Of a DNA stretch of 64,000 nucleotides, positions 47,884-60,735 are shown in pieces. Below the pieces are notes generated by a model. The model saw only the letters and a list, made by a program, of their open reading frames with translations. It searched no databases and was not told the origin of the DNA. Every line of letters starts with the position of its first letter. Position 1 is the stretch's first letter. Both the position numbers and the translations under genes were made by a program. Source of the DNA: Gossypium raimondii (lineage: Eukaryota; Streptophyta; Magnoliopsida; Malvales; Malvaceae); the NCBI RefSeq assembly GCF_025698545.1, contig NC_068571.1:51803733-51867732 (forward strand), read 5' to 3'.

Positions 47884-48790
47884 TGTTTTATATACAAAGC
47901 TCACAGTTCACAATCTCCAAATACTTCAGGATTTGACCTGCAGTAGACCATAATAAGAAACACCATTAATCCATGATGAAAGATCTATAGCATGAATTGC
48001 TGTTTAAGGAACCAGTAGAAAAATATAGACATGTACACATACATAGCACATGCCATAGAAATATATAAAATTATAGAAAGAATTCTCTGTTACAACCAAA
48101 GAATCATGACCTGACCATGTGATTAATTGACAATAAGCTATATATATATATATAACATGAAGCAAATCAAGTGGTGGGAATGGGATATATGTACCTTCTT
48201 AAAGAAGAAAGTTTAAGATGCTAAATCTGTGTTTTTCTTTATGGTGAATATATATAAAAATATTAAAAGTATAATAAAAAGTACTAAAGTTAAAAACTTT
48301 CCATCAATAAACATGAAAAAAAATGTCATTTTAAAACAAAAATACTGCAACAGTTTCATTATTATACCCTTTTTACAGCAAAAACACTCAAAACCATACC
48401 CAAAAACCCTTATACAAGATCAAAACAATTTTGCATCAGTTAATAATTTATATACCATATTGAGCACATTTTTTCAGACACCCAGTACAGCAACATGCAA
48501 ACTGGGTTTCTAACAAAAACCCCCAAACCTGCAGGTAACAACCTTAAAACAGACAGAACATAAAAAAAGAAAAGAAAAGAAAAAAAAAAGACACAAAACA
48601 TATGACCAAATACTAAGTTTTTATACTCAGAAGAAAAAATGAAGATTAAATTATAAAACTACTTACAAAGAGAGTGAATGAGTGTCAGCAGTAGGAAACT
48701 GTAGAAGACGATATTATTAATTTCTAATTTATTTTGTTAGAATCCAGAAAGAGAGAGTGTAGCAGCTGTACTACAACAAGTGAAAGAAAA
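47884..48790 (-). promoter_or_regulatory. 5' leader of the bHLH gene with a probable ~730-bp leader intron
   Basis: On the minus strand a consensus acceptor (CTACTGCAG|GTCAAATCC) ends at 47938, 54 bases before the ATG. A good donor (CTCTCTTT|GTAAGT) lies at 48667/48666, upstream of which is a leader-like stretch to about 48790. The 54-base terminal leader exon has no upstream ATG. The intron contains pyrimidine-rich and AT-rich sequence with no gene. Confidence 0.5.
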
Positions 48791-49837
48791 AAAGATGTTT
48801 AGCTTTTGACGTAGAAAAAAACCGCTCCTTTTTTTATTAGCTCTAACTTTGCCCCACGCTCCTTTGACACAGCCCGGTCTGCTTTTATTTTACAACATAT
48901 TTAAAAAATAATATAATTTTTGTTCCCTCAATTTTGCAATTAGGTCTACTTTTATATCTGTATTTTATTTATTCACAATGGTACTTTAATTTGTCAACTA
49001 AATTCATTTTGATTCTTAAATTTGGATTTTGTGATATGATTAATGTTCTTAAAACAGAAATAGATTGATAAGGCAGGCTGGTTGGATCGAGAACTGATCA
49101 GTATATTGGTCTAAATAAAATGGTTGAATCGATTGAATCGAAAATTGTTAAAATTTAATAAAAATCTAAAATTAAGACAAAAAGTAGTTGAACCAGTTTA
49201 AATTTTAAAATTATAAAATATTTATTTAATTATTGTTAATTTAATAATTGAACCGATCAAATCGATCAAGTCACACCCACTGAACTATTTTACTGTTTAA
49301 ATATTGAAATAGTGTTAAAAATAAATTTTATATGAATATTTATATTTTATAATTAAGTTTAAAATTTTAAGAAATTTGTTTTTCTTTAAGTTATTTAAAT
49401 CAAATTTAAGTCAAAACAAACTGGGACATGAAAATGCTTGTCCAATAAAATGGTAAATTTGCCTTATAACCCTTCAAAATTTAAAAAGAAAATATAAATT
49501 AGTATAATGGTAAGCCCCAAAGATTTATGATTCATCTTTGGTCTCCTGATCAATTTTCTGGTTTCGTTTCGCTTAGTAAGTCTAAAATTTTATTAACAAT
49601 GTATCGAGATAATTATATATATATATATATATAGGATAACTCCTACTTATAGAGTTAAAAACTCTACCGACAATATATCAAATAATTATATATATGATAA
49701 GTATCGGATACATTGGTTGAGGACAAGGTTAAGATATTGCCATGTGTCCCTTACATTATATTTAAGAAATATAAAACTAAATAAATTGAACACATTGCGA
49801 TTTCTTAATTCCGCATATGAAATTAAAAACTTCAACA

Positions 49838-49868
<31 letters not shown>

Positions 49869-50282
49869 AACAATATTAAGAATCGTTAAAATAATAATAA
49901 ACAACAAAAGTTATTGACAAGTGTACCAAATAATAATTTATATAAATAATTTTAAATTAATTTCTTTTGAAAGGTTCTATAAAATTAATTAAGTTTATCA
50001 TTATAAGATAATATTACCATACGACTATATATTTATATTAAAGTTTATATAATACAAATTATTAATTTATTACATTTTATGTAAAATATAGAAAATAAGA
50101 ATGAATGGTCATACTAAGGCATAAATGGAGGAACAACCAAAATGAATTTGCTGAATTTGGGATTTTAATTTTGTGTGTAATTCGGAATAATTTACATAAG
50201 TGAATTATAGCAAATCTTTATTTGAAATATTAAAACCTAAGGTATGATATCCATCATGACTTCATTTCAATCAAGTCCTTTG
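48791..50282. other. Intergenic, upstream of the bHLH gene; no gene seen
   Basis: AT-rich with three AT microsatellites (about 49612-49633, 49841-49868 and near 50460). Repeat fragments occur around 49080-49300. No coding sequence was recognised. Confidence 0.5.
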
Positions 50283-50560
50283 CTATTACAAATAGGGCGA
50301 ATTCAAGGGTCAGGTAAGGGCTCTTCTCAAAATAAATTTTCTTTTCTTTTAATCCCTTCAAAAATTTTAAGGTTAGAAGTTAATATATGATAATTTTACA
50401 CTTTGCTCCTCAAAATGAAAAAAAATTTAGTCCCTTAAAAAGAATGATGAAATCATAAATATATATATATATATATATGATGAAGTTACACTTTTTCCTT
50501 CTAAAAATTATAATTTTAAATCCGACCCCTAAAAGATTTTCTAGCTTTGCCCCTAATTAT
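50283..50560. mobile_element. MITE family A, copy 3
   Basis: It starts GGGCGAATTCAAGGGTCAGG and ends GATTTTCTAGCTTTGCCCCT. The end reads as the inverse of the start of copy 4 (58074: GGGGCAAAGCTAAAATTCTT). An AT microsatellite has expanded inside it at about 50457-50478. Confidence 0.6.
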
Positions 50561-50716
50561 AAACAAGGACATGGTTGAGTAAATTTTTAAATCGAAAAAG
50601 CAAAAAAATAATTTCTAAAAATTTTAAATATTTAAGCTATTCTTTTATCAGAAAAAGAAAGCTTTGGGATTTTAAATTTTTAATAATCCAATGCTTAAAG
50701 AACAATAAATATTTGA

Positions 50717-50905
50717 GAATTGAGTCTTTAACTCGATTGGCATCGACATTGCTGCCAGTACAGGAGGATGTGGGTTCGAGTGTGCTGAAGCGTATTCTCC
50801 TCCTTTTTAAAGGTTGTGGAGGGGATATGGGTAGTTTTAGACTTTATATCAAAAAGAGTATAGATATAATAAGAACTTGAGATTAATGTTAAAAAAAAAA
50901 AAAAA
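50717..50905 (+). mobile_element. tRNA-derived SINE, copy 3, with poly(A) tail
   Basis: It begins GAATTGAGTCTTTAACTCGA (A-box-like), then GATGTGGGTTCGAGTGTGCT (box-B-like), then GATATGGGTAGTTTTAGACT. It ends in an uninterrupted A run at about 50891-50905. It is the best-preserved 3' end of the four copies. Confidence 0.8.
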
Positions 50906-50945
50906 CCTAGATATTTTACATTTGAAGTTCTGGGGTTTGAGGGTA

Positions 50946-51230
50946 GAGGTGTTCATGAGCTGGGTCGAGGTCCGATTCCAAAATACTTTTCAAGTCTAGA
51001 TTCATTTTTGGGCCAAGCTCAAAAAGATCGTTTTACTGTTCAAAAATTAATAAAATATTATAAATATGTTTTTAGTTGTTATTTTATATATTTTTATAAT
51101 TAAATTTTAATTTTAAAATACTTTTTTTATTCTTTAAATTGAATTTGGACCAAACCGATTCAAAGTGTAAAAATCTTTATCCAAATCGGCTCAAATTGGG
51201 TCAAGTTTATCAAGCCAAGCAGACTACCCG
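50946..51230. repeat. Dispersed repeat family B, fragment
   Basis: It starts AGAGGTGTTCATGAGCTGGG and contains CCAAGCTCAAAAAGATCG and AATTGGGTCAAGTTTATCAA. This is the wording of the common plant repeat whose ends appear at 11100-11835 and 57560-58065. It is shorter than those copies. Confidence 0.45.
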
Positions 51231-53624
51231 ACTCTTACGCAAGTCTAATAGAGGGTATCATGAACAGTTTTTTAAAGCATCTAAGTGATGGAATTGCATA
51301 CTAATCCAACAATTTGTATAAAGCTAATTTTATTGAAAATGATATAATTTCAAAAGGGCGTAAGTTTCTTCATCAAAATTGACAATTTGTGTATTTATAT
51401 CGTATCTTTTAGTCAGATAAAAAATGAAGTATTTTCTTCCCGAGAAAAGTAAGTTTTGTTAAGAAAATAAAGTCCTTAAAATATGACCATGTTAGAAAGC
51501 TAAATGTTTTTTTAAGTAAAGTCTCGAATTTTAAACAGGACATAAGTACGGAAACATGTCCTAAGATAAAACTGTGTAAGAATTCACAAGAATTTTACAA
51601 TCTCAATCCCATCGTATCAAATTGGGTGTAGTAGATTCTACCATTCTTTTTCTCTTTGAAACTTGAAAAAAAGCTGACCCTCTTTTTTGATCTGTGCATA
51701 GAGAGAGTCTCAATCATCCTCACTTGATAAACACAGCTGAAAAGCATACTAAACATTATGCTTGACTAAATGGCCATTTCATTGACATATTCATTCTCTT
51801 ATTCAACAACTTTCTGTCAAAAATTTGATGATATGTTAAAGTACACTATATTTTAATCGTGTTGATACAAAGAAGTGGTTTGAATGGTTGAAAACAATTC
51901 ACACAATGAATGTGCGGAGAGTTGTAAGATTGATTGAGAAATTCTTTTAACATAAAAACAATATGGTATTTTGTGAGTGTTTGATGGAGGGTACTTGTAG
52001 GTTTTTCATGTGGGTCCCATGAAGCTAACAATCCCACTAAAATAAGAGATTTATTGAGTTATAGCGAGCTTTTGATGCGTGTGTTTGAAAGTTATGGAGA
52101 GTTTTGTCTTCACAGATTATCTTGAGTAGATTTTGATGTGACTGGATAAGATCCATAAGCATAAAAGAGACGGTTGTTGATAACATATAAAAAGAGATAT
52201 TTTTAATAGATGAGTTTCTCTGGTCAAAATGATTGACTTGACGAGATCTTAAAGGCAAAGTGTATGTATAAAACAAATTGCCTATGCATTTTATGTCAAG
52301 AGTCAATGTACTTTTGTTTTTCATTTGCATGATTAATAACTAAGAGAATGCTATAACAAGGATACATGGATGCATGCAAATGCATCTACGGAAGGTTAAC
52401 GTTTACAAGTACGGCAAAAATGGTGACCATCCACTCGGGTTGCTCCATGACTGACGAGATCCATCATAAGATGTATTGTGTTGAAAGACTAACAAGCTTA
52501 GGCAGATAGAAATGAGACAACTATATTCATAAACTATTCGGATGCAACTAAAAAAATTTCGAAATTAATTCCATCATTATGTTCAAGCTTAATTAATAAA
52601 CATGTCAATTTAAGCTCAAGCACAAATAACCACTTAAAAACAAGTAATTGAGCTTGAGCTATGCCTTACACTGAAGTACTCTGCTTTTGAAATTCTATGT
52701 TAAATTGCCTTTATTAGTTGGTATAGACTCCTAGTCTATGTTCATGGCTTTAGCTCTCGAAAAATTTAGTATCGTCTTTAGTTAGAATTTGACCTCTTAA
52801 TTTTGTCGAGAGTTTCAAAAGATTCAAAATATAAAAACGTATTGAAATGCATAAATGAGTGAAACCATGGCAAAGTGAAGAGTTTACACATGATTTAACT
52901 CTACCCCATGACCTATGGCATATGTTATCACTTGAACTAGCTTTATTGAGAGTCCTACAAGTTCATAGATGGAGAGGTCATACTAAGCTAGTCAAGAAAT
53001 TCTTCATTGCTCAACAAGTCAAGTCATAGTTAACAAAAAAAAAAAAAAAAACAAGGAATGATGTTGAACAATCATGCATAGTGGGATTCAAGAGGCACCA
53101 AAGAACAGATTCTTTAGTTGAAAAATGGCAAAGCAATGCAGAATCACAAACAAAAAACGTATGAAACTCAAAATCAAACACATACATAACATATGCCAGC
53201 CAGCAGCAAAGTAAACCAAATATATACCACAAAAAATTCATAGATTAATCCATTTGGAAAAAAAAAAAAAAACTGAAAAAGTAAACCCAACTCACATTTC
53301 TTTGGTACTTCTTGTCCTTAGCAACCTTTCATCAAACATCATATCTTCCCTTTCATCTTTAAATTCCCCACATTGAAAAAAAAAAAAAATCCCAGTAAAC
53401 AGTTTCCTACAAGTTGGACATTCCGATTCTTTTTACAACCTGTTCTCCATCACCAATCAAAAAAAGCAATGGAACAATCTTTAAAAACGACAATAAAATC
53501 ATTGCCTCACATAAAAGCATCTTCCCCCCCCCCCCCACCTATCAAAACCTTCGATTTGAAGTATGTTGCGAGAGTGCAGTGGTCGTAAATATACCTTACT
53601 CAGTGTTCCTTGAAGTTTAGAAAG
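51231..53624. other. Intergenic, no gene recognised
   Basis: The part from 51900 to 53000 is less AT-rich than usual. It has two adjacent minus-strand frames (51846-52037 and 52037-52330) that show no known domain and could be an old, unidentified retroelement. A C13 homopolymer lies at about 53525-53537. Confidence 0.4.
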
Positions 53625-53822
53625 CTACATATTTGACCATGGGAATGCAGTGAGTACAGTGACCGTGAGAGCAACCTTTGATGTTGAACGACCTGTTTTT
53701 GTTGCTTCGGTTCGACGCAGATTCTGGAGATAAAATGATGGGTCTTTGTTGGTTTTGGTGTTTGATGATTCTCTAAGCTCAGTTATGGAGTTATCAGTGA
53801 AGGGTTTCTTTGCTTTTTCCAT
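53625..53822 (-). CDS. Possible small gene, 65 aa, hypothetical
   Basis: A single minus-strand frame starts at an ATG (53822) and runs MEKAKKPFTDNSITELRESS onward to a stop at 53625. Its composition is markedly less AT-rich and coding-like compared with both flanks. A TATA-like ATAAAATAT sits on the minus strand about 65-75 bases upstream, near 53890. The product is basic, Ser/Thr-rich and without signal peptide or membrane segment. No family is recognised. A possible splice donor (TCAAAG|GTTGCT) inside the frame leaves open a multi-exon structure. A relic of a larger gene is the alternative. Confidence 0.3.
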   Translation of the reverse strand: MEKAKKPFTDNSITELRESSNTKTNKDPSFYLQNLRRTEATKTGRSTSKVALTVTVLTAFPWSNM

Positions 53823-53900
53823 AAAAAAGTCTTTGAGGGCTTGAAATTAAGCTAACGCGAATAATGGTAAGGTTTGTGAACTGGAGTATGATATTTTATT

Positions 53901-55796
53901 GAAGGTTAATAAACATTTATCATTTAATAATATTTTAAAATTAATCCGTTAAATTTATTAATTTAATATTTCAAATAAAAAAATTCATTTTACAAGTATG
54001 TAATATAAAAAAGAAAATTGTAATAGATTTAACTTTAAAATAAAATTTAAATAGCGTTAACAAATATACTAAATCCAAACATATGCTCCGGATAATTATG
54101 ATTTTATAATTAAATTAGATGTTAAATCGATTAAATTATTGATTTTAGTTTAAATGATTCACACATTTGATCGGTTTAGTATAAAATAAACTAAAATTTT
54201 GAAAAGAAAAGAAAATAAAATAAATCAGAAAAAATATTTTAAAACATTATCAACATAATTAAATAACAATAATGTTTCTATTAAATTTTTTGAGTTTGAG
54301 TTGGATTTGAGCTAATTGATTAATGGGCTTGGGGTTGAGTTTTTATTCATTTAGCCCTTTTTATTTTATTTTTAATTATTTTTAGACTTGGGCTAGGTTG
54401 GGGTTTTTTCTTTAATTTAGGTAAAAAAATTTGACTCCAAAACATTTTTTATCAACTTAGTTTAAAACAGTTTACAATTTAACTGATCTAATCTTTCTTC
54501 TCGAATCGATATCTTGATCAATTTTTAACTTCAACGACGGATTTGATCTGATTTAAACAAGAGAACAACATCAAAGATAGCTAAGGACTTCAACACTTGG
54601 TTGAAGACATATGGTCCAACCAATCGCATGCTGATCCCCACATGTCCTCGTGGACAACAACCTTAAAAGATAACTAAGGACTCAAGCATAAAACTCCGAT
54701 ATACTCATTTTAGAGAATATACTCACTCATATTATCATTACTCTACTAAAAGATTTCTCAAGTTCCCAACACAGATAAGCATCGAAGAGCACAAACTCTA
54801 AAATTCTCGTCTTCTCATAGTTTTCCCACTTTCTTGCAGGCCCAAAAAACTCATCAACCCAACTACCAGACAGACATAAACAAATTTACTTTTACAAAAA
54901 AAAAAAAAAATGGGACAGGAAATCAAAGGGAAATTTGAGAAATAACTAGCTTAAGGTTGCCTTGAATTAGAGCTTGAATATTTGGGATTTTGCTTTTCTT
55001 TGAGAAATATGGTTCAAAATGGAGTTGTAACAAAAATTTAGAAAACTTGTTTCATAATCTCTCATATCGTAAAATAAGGTTCAAATTAACAAATTTGGAT
55101 AAAATAAAGTTGCAATAAGAAACATGTAAAAACGTAGATATATATATTGACATATCAACTCAAAATAGAAATAGAATGCGATAAAAGTATCATAGAGGCC
55201 CTTGTGTTAGGGGTCGAAAAATGAACAAATTAAACTCCGTACATTAGGTCAAAGAGCAAATTGGTTCTTTTACTAAATATTTCACCCGCTTCTATTGTTA
55301 AAATTTGGTTCCTGTATGTCAATGTGTGGTACACACAACACACCATGTATCTCTGTTTAATTATTTTGTCAAACACGTAAGTTTTTTTAAAATATTTTTC
55401 ATGATTATCGAACATAAAAATATTTATTTAAAAAAAAAAAGCTTTTACCTCTTTTTCTATTCTTTTCTCTCAAGTGAAAGTATTTTTTTTCAGGCTATCT
55501 TCAACGTGAGAAAATTGTAGTAAAGTTCGTTGACAATAATGCTCTATAGGAAACATTTAGGAACCCTAATTCCAAACTTTTAGGAACAACATTTTGGGAC
55601 ACAAATCAAAACTGTATTCATTTTAATCCCCCTTTTTTAGGTCCCTTAAACTACGTTGCCGACACTCAAATCCTTGGCGTTTAGCCCTTTGTTTGATTTG
55701 AGTTTCAATGAGGCCACTACGTCAATAATTGAGCACATGGCACCATATTATGATATTACCAAGTTTTCAAGCAGCAGTTGAAAAGTATTTATAATA
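53901..55796. other. Intergenic, no gene seen
   Basis: The stretch at about 54560-54860 is less AT-rich and could be a fragment of a retrotransposon end, but no LTR partner was found. The rest is AT-rich. Confidence 0.4.
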
Positions 55797-55799
55797 GAA

Positions 55800-56142
55800 A
55801 TGTCAAATTTTGGTTTTGGTCCCTATACAATATTTAAAATTCAAATTTTAGTCTATGTACTTTAATTTAGTATAGCTTGATTCTCTAATTTTATAATGTA
55901 ATTTGTTAGTTTAAATAGCTTGGTTAAAATAATTATGTGGAAATTTTTTTAAAAGCCCTGTTTTAGTTCATCATGTTGATATGAAATTTTTTCTTTGTTA
56001 GAGGATTTTAAAAAATCACATATTTGGACTGATCCATGATACTATATAAATAAAGAGGTAAAATAATATTACATTAAAATATAATGACTAAATTCTAAAT
56101 TTAAAAATAACATAAGGACCAAAACAGGAATTTGGCCTACCA
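55800..56142. mobile_element. Foldback element (~340 bp)
   Basis: The left end CAAATTTTGGTTTTGGTCCC and following bases (TTCAAATTTTAGTCTATGTA) recur inverted at 56075-56142, ending AAGGACCAAAACAGGAATTT. No clear target duplication. There is no coding content. Confidence 0.6.
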
Positions 56143-57179
56143 GAAACTGAGTACATTCATGATTCAACAGCGACAGTTCGCATTGCTTTGAACCCAAGCA
56201 TGTCCTTATGCGACGATATAACATTGATAGAAAAAGGTTTTAGCCTTTTAGCCTTATAAGATAAAGGGTTTCTTTCGACTAATAAAATTATGTTACATAT
56301 AAAATATTTTATAATTAATTTTATGCGCTATTATAATACATTATCGTTAAATAAATATTAAAATCTAAACTCTAATCCTAAACTTTAAACTTGAGAATTA
56401 TGAATATTTATTTATAATAGTTATAATTAATTAATGTTTAAATAAAGTTATTAACATTTATTTATAATATATTTTGTATTTTTTATTTAATGATGAGGTA
56501 TTATGTTATTATTCACTGATAATGTAATGGCGCATCAAATATTATTCCTATATATAAAACAAAAACTTGACCCATGTATCACACTGAAATTTTGTGGAAA
56601 TAATTATTTTATTCACGACCAATAAATTAAAATAATTTCACATATGAACCTACGATATTGACATTTTTTTATTAATTTAGTATACTCTAAAATATATGAT
56701 ACCATCTCTATAAAAGCCTAATTATGTTACTAAGAGGAAAGGTTATTATTAATACCAGCCAAAAGACATCATTGTTTTATGTGACAAATGAACCTAATTC
56801 TTTGTACGACACTGAATTTCATGTCTAATCTAAGATTGTTTGTAGGTTTACTATTACATTATGAAGCAAAATTTAACAATAATTTTGACACATTGCTTGG
56901 ATTTCACAAACTGCAAAAATAATTAGACACATCTACTAATTCATGGGAAAACACCATTTAAAGAAGCTAATGTCACCCTCAACTTGATTTTGTTCATTGT
57001 TTTAGGTTAATCTCGATGATGTTAGGATATTGGGTTAATTTCACCAAATGCCCATAAATCTGAGCTAAATTTTAAATTAGATTGAAATAAAACGTTGAAT
57101 CAAATCTTCAAATTAAAGTATCGGCTTGAATTGTGTTAATTGAAAAAAAGTAAGCATTTTCTTTAAGAATTTCTAATTA
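56143..57179. other. Intergenic, no gene seen
   Basis: AT-rich sequence with no credible frame and no further repeat structure that I could define. Confidence 0.5.
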
Positions 57180-57560
57180 TATCCGTCGTATCTTTTGCTC
57201 ATGTCTAATTTCAGACCTCCAAAAATGTCCTTTCAAAAATGACATTGTCTTGTAATTGTCTCTTTCTAATGAAGACGTTCTAAAAAAGAGAAATTAGATC
57301 TTTCAAGATTGATTAACTTGTTTACTAAGATTTGAGTAAAAATCTTATACATGGTAGAGCAAAGACTAATAGATGTAAAATCATTAGACATTTCCGAATA
57401 ATCTTTCTTTGGTATGAGGATAATAAAGGAACTGTTCACATCCTTAACCATTTTCTCTCTATCAAAGAACTCCCGTGTAACATTATCAACATTTGTTTTA
57501 ATTAGATCCCAAACATTCCTAAAAAAAAAAAATGGAAATACATCTGGTCCTGGGGACTTT
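57180..57560 (-). pseudogene. LINE (non-LTR retrotransposon) reverse-transcriptase remnant
   Basis: On the minus strand the pieces come in family order. KSPGPDVFPF lies at about 57557, where intact elements read KAPGPDGFP. FIILIPKKD and FTSISLCSTMYKIFTQILVN lie within the 61-codon frame at 57266-57451. QDNVIF and LKLDMSK then YDG lie at about 57190-57240. Frameshifts, including one at an A-rich run (57520-57530), and stops break it. It is a 5'- and 3'-truncated dead copy. Confidence 0.8.
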
Positions 57561-58065
57561 AAGGCCTAAGCGTGATTATGAGTTGGGCTGGGGTTGAGCC
57601 GAACTTAAGTATAATATTAATGCATTTTATGTTTGTCCAAATTCAGTCCGCCTTAATATATGAGCTTAAACTTTTGCGTGAACTCACCCATATTTGTAAA
57701 TGACTAATTCAAGTCCACATGTATTATTTTTTAAAAAATATTTATATTATTTTTAATTTAATATTTTTATTTATCAAAATATTATATATAAGCAACTTAC
57801 ATTTTTTAAAAAATATGTTTACACATTAGTATTATATATCACTATATATTTATTTTTTGTGTGTTATAAATTACATAATATAATATACTACAAACTTAGA
57901 AAATAGGTTGAACCAAGTTGGTTCTGACATTGAATGCTTGAGCCTGAGTCTAACTCATATTTTAAACGAGCCTTATTTTTATTGCCTAAACCCATTTTTT
58001 AAGTCTAATACTTTTTCCAAACCCTCTTAAACATTGAGTAGGCCTTTTGAGCTTGGGAGCATAAC
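57561..58065. repeat. Dispersed repeat family B, copy 2
   Basis: The reverse complement of 57880-58040 (ATTAGACTTAAAAAATGGGT, TTTAAAATATGAGTTAGACT, TATATTATATTATGTAATTT) matches 11165-11330 block for block. It directly abuts the LINE remnant on one side and MITE copy 4 on the other, so elements are nested or stacked here. Confidence 0.55.
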
Positions 58066-58073
58066 CTGTCCCT

Positions 58074-58360
58074 TTAGGGGCAAAGCTAAAATTCTTTTAG
58101 AGGGACCGAATTTGAATTATATATTTTCGAGAGAACAAAAAATGTAAATTTGTCATTGTATTAATGTAAGATTTTACAATTTTCAAAGGATTAAACAATA
58201 AACTTTTTGTTTTTGGAGAGAGCATAATTAAATTTTAAATTTTAATAGGGGCTGTAATACAATTTTACTATTAAATTAACTTTAAACTTTGGAAATACTC
58301 AAGGAACTAAAAAATCAATTTTTCAATTTTGGGTGCCAGGGCTCTAGCTTACCACCCCTC
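58074..58360. mobile_element. MITE family A, copy 4
   Basis: It begins GGGGCAAAGCTAAAATTCTT, the inverse of the end of the copy at 50283-50560. It ends near GGGCTCTAGCTTACCACCCC. No target duplication was defined. Confidence 0.55.
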
Positions 58361-59417
58361 GTCCCTTAAATAGCTCTATAATGGCACCCCAATGATAGCA
58401 ATTCATAGCCTAACAGAATGACTTGATTCATTCTGTATAATAAAAATGATATTTAATGCCAAACCTAACGACTAGCCTAACAGAATGACTTGATTGCAAT
58501 AATATTTTAATCAGTTTAAGAATTTAATTAAACTGTTTTAAAATTTAAGGATGAATTTTCAATTTGATCATACTTCAAGGATGTTTGATGAAATTAACCC
58601 TAAGATATGTAAGAAAAAAAAAAGTTATATATATATACGTATGGTATATATTGTTGCTTTAATCATCAAAGCTAAGGCTACATTTTCGATCTCGTGCTGT
58701 GTAGGCTACATGGTCCTCTGAATCTCGTGCGGTAACTTAATCAAGTGATGCTGAAACGTGGGCTACGTGCAATTTGCACAACTCTCTCCTCCCACTATAT
58801 TAAATTCACAGTTATATGAGACTAAAGAACCTCTTGGATATTATTAAATCATTCTTGACCATACATATCAACATTAAAATAAAATGTTATAAGTGACAAT
58901 CACATCATGTTATTGTTGGTTAAAATCGAGATTTCCAGTTTTTGAATATCTAAGTCCGGGTTTTATTATGTACAATTGTAATGGGTGGGTCACCAATCAA
59001 TCGTGTATGTGTTTTGTTTAGATTTTCTATGATTCTTCATTGTTTGTGCTTTGTATCGGTATAATTTTATGTTGTAATTGCTTGAAACATATAATTTTAA
59101 CTGTTGTGATCCGGTTGTCCTATCTATTTGATATAAATGTGGTGAAATTTTTTTACTCCACAAACGAGGTTGAGATTTTGCCATATGTTCTATTTATTTA
59201 TTTTTGAAAAATTTTAAATATAACTTAAGGACATATAACAAAATCTCAACTCTGTTTATAAAATTAAAAAGTGTACTAAATAATTATCCTATAACTAACT
59301 ACTTTAGTTAACAAAACATAATTAATATACAAAAAATAAAGGCATAATGATTTATTTAGCTTTTTCAACTTTATAAAAAAAGTCATTTTAGTCTTTGTAT
59401 TTTTTTAAACAATCTCA
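58361..59417. other. Intergenic, no gene seen
   Basis: A 20-base repeat with CTAACAGAATGACTTGATT occurs twice at about 58412 and 58474. No coding sequence was recognised. Confidence 0.45.
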
Positions 59418-59570
59418 TTATAGATTCTGATCATATCTGCTCTTTTTAACATAATATCTAAAACTACCCATTGCCCTCCCCAACCCATAAATAGGAGGAT
59501 AATGCGCTTTAGCGCGCTCGAACTTACGTCTTCTTGCATTGGCAACAATACCAATGTCAAATGGATGAAA
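59418..59570 (-). mobile_element. tRNA-derived SINE, copy 4
   Basis: The reverse complement reads TATTGTTGCCAATGCAAGAA, then GTAAGTTCGAGCGCGCTAAA (box-B-like), then GCAATGGGTAGTTTTAGATA and AAAAAGAGCAGATATGATCA. The blocks are the same as in copies 1-3. Confidence 0.75.
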
Positions 59571-59964
59571 AAATTACCCAAAATAAATGAAAAGATTAAT
59601 AAACATTAATTTTGCAAACATTGAGTTGTGCATATTTATTAACAATTATATACAATTTATTCTTATAGAGGTTTTTAGAATCGGATTGGTGGTTAAATAA
59701 GTCAAATCATTAATTTTTTATTCGATTGATTTAAAGTAAATAAATTATTAAAAAATTTAAAACTAATAATTATTTAAAAAATATAAATTTTTTTTACCTG
59801 CTAGTTCAATCAATTTTTTAATATGGTTCAATTGATCCATACTGGTTTGTAAGTAAACTGATTTTTACCTCCCACTGGACCAATACCTTGACCGATTTCC
59901 GATCCAACTGGTTCGGTTCAAACAACATTGTTGTTAACCTATTTTCCGTTGTTATGTAAATAGA

Positions 59965-60488
59965 AAGGTTTAACGCATAAATTGGTTCTTGAATTTGATT
60001 TTTTTTCTAACGTGGTACTTGTGTTATTTTTTGGTCTGATATAGTACATATATTTGACAAAAGTTATACATTATGGTACCCGGAGATAACGATGTTAACT
60101 TTTTAGTGTTTAATTCGGGTTTTAGATTTGATGAAATTCATTTTTAGCTAATAATATTAGCAATTAACTTACATCAAATTAACCCAAATTATATCACATC
60201 CATCGATTGTATTTGACAAATTAAACATAAAATTAAACAAATTCACAATTGACACTAAAATTATTATATTTACAAAATCATGAAAAATTAAAATATAATA
60301 ATATTAACAATTAACTTTCATCAAATCAATAAACACGAATTAAATACTAAAATTTATTATAATTACCTTTGGGTACTAAAATATATAAAATTTATTAAAT
60401 ATAAATATCAGATTAGATAAAAAAACTGACATAAGTACCACATTAAAAAGAAATGTCGAACTTGGGTACTAACTTATATATTAAGCCA
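59965..60488. mobile_element. Foldback element (~520 bp)
   Basis: The left end (GGTTTAACGCATAAATTGGT, then TCTAACGTGGTACTTGTGTT) is mirrored at 60420-60488 (GACATAAGTACCACATTAAA, then GGGTACTAACTTATATATTA and AGCC). The arms are about 65 bp and imperfect. Confidence 0.65.
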
Positions 60489-60735
60489 AATAAAAATCTT
60501 AATGAATTAATTAAGGTCAACGGAGAAAAATCAACTCAAATCTCAATCTTATGATTTTCCAACATATAATAATCATAATTTAAGAAATAATAATAATCGT
60601 AAAACATAAGTTAATTAAGTTTAATAAATTTAATGTTATTACGTGGATGTACGGTCAACTAGGGCAAAGTTGTGGTTTTCATTTTGTAATACTTTTGGAT
60701 CTGAAGAAAGAAAAGGTTAATTAATTACTCTAGGT

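Noticed and set aside
51846..52330. Two adjacent minus-strand frames as a gene
   Set aside because: No domain, no splice signals linking them and no promoter-like sequence. An unidentified old retroelement is possible but unsupported.
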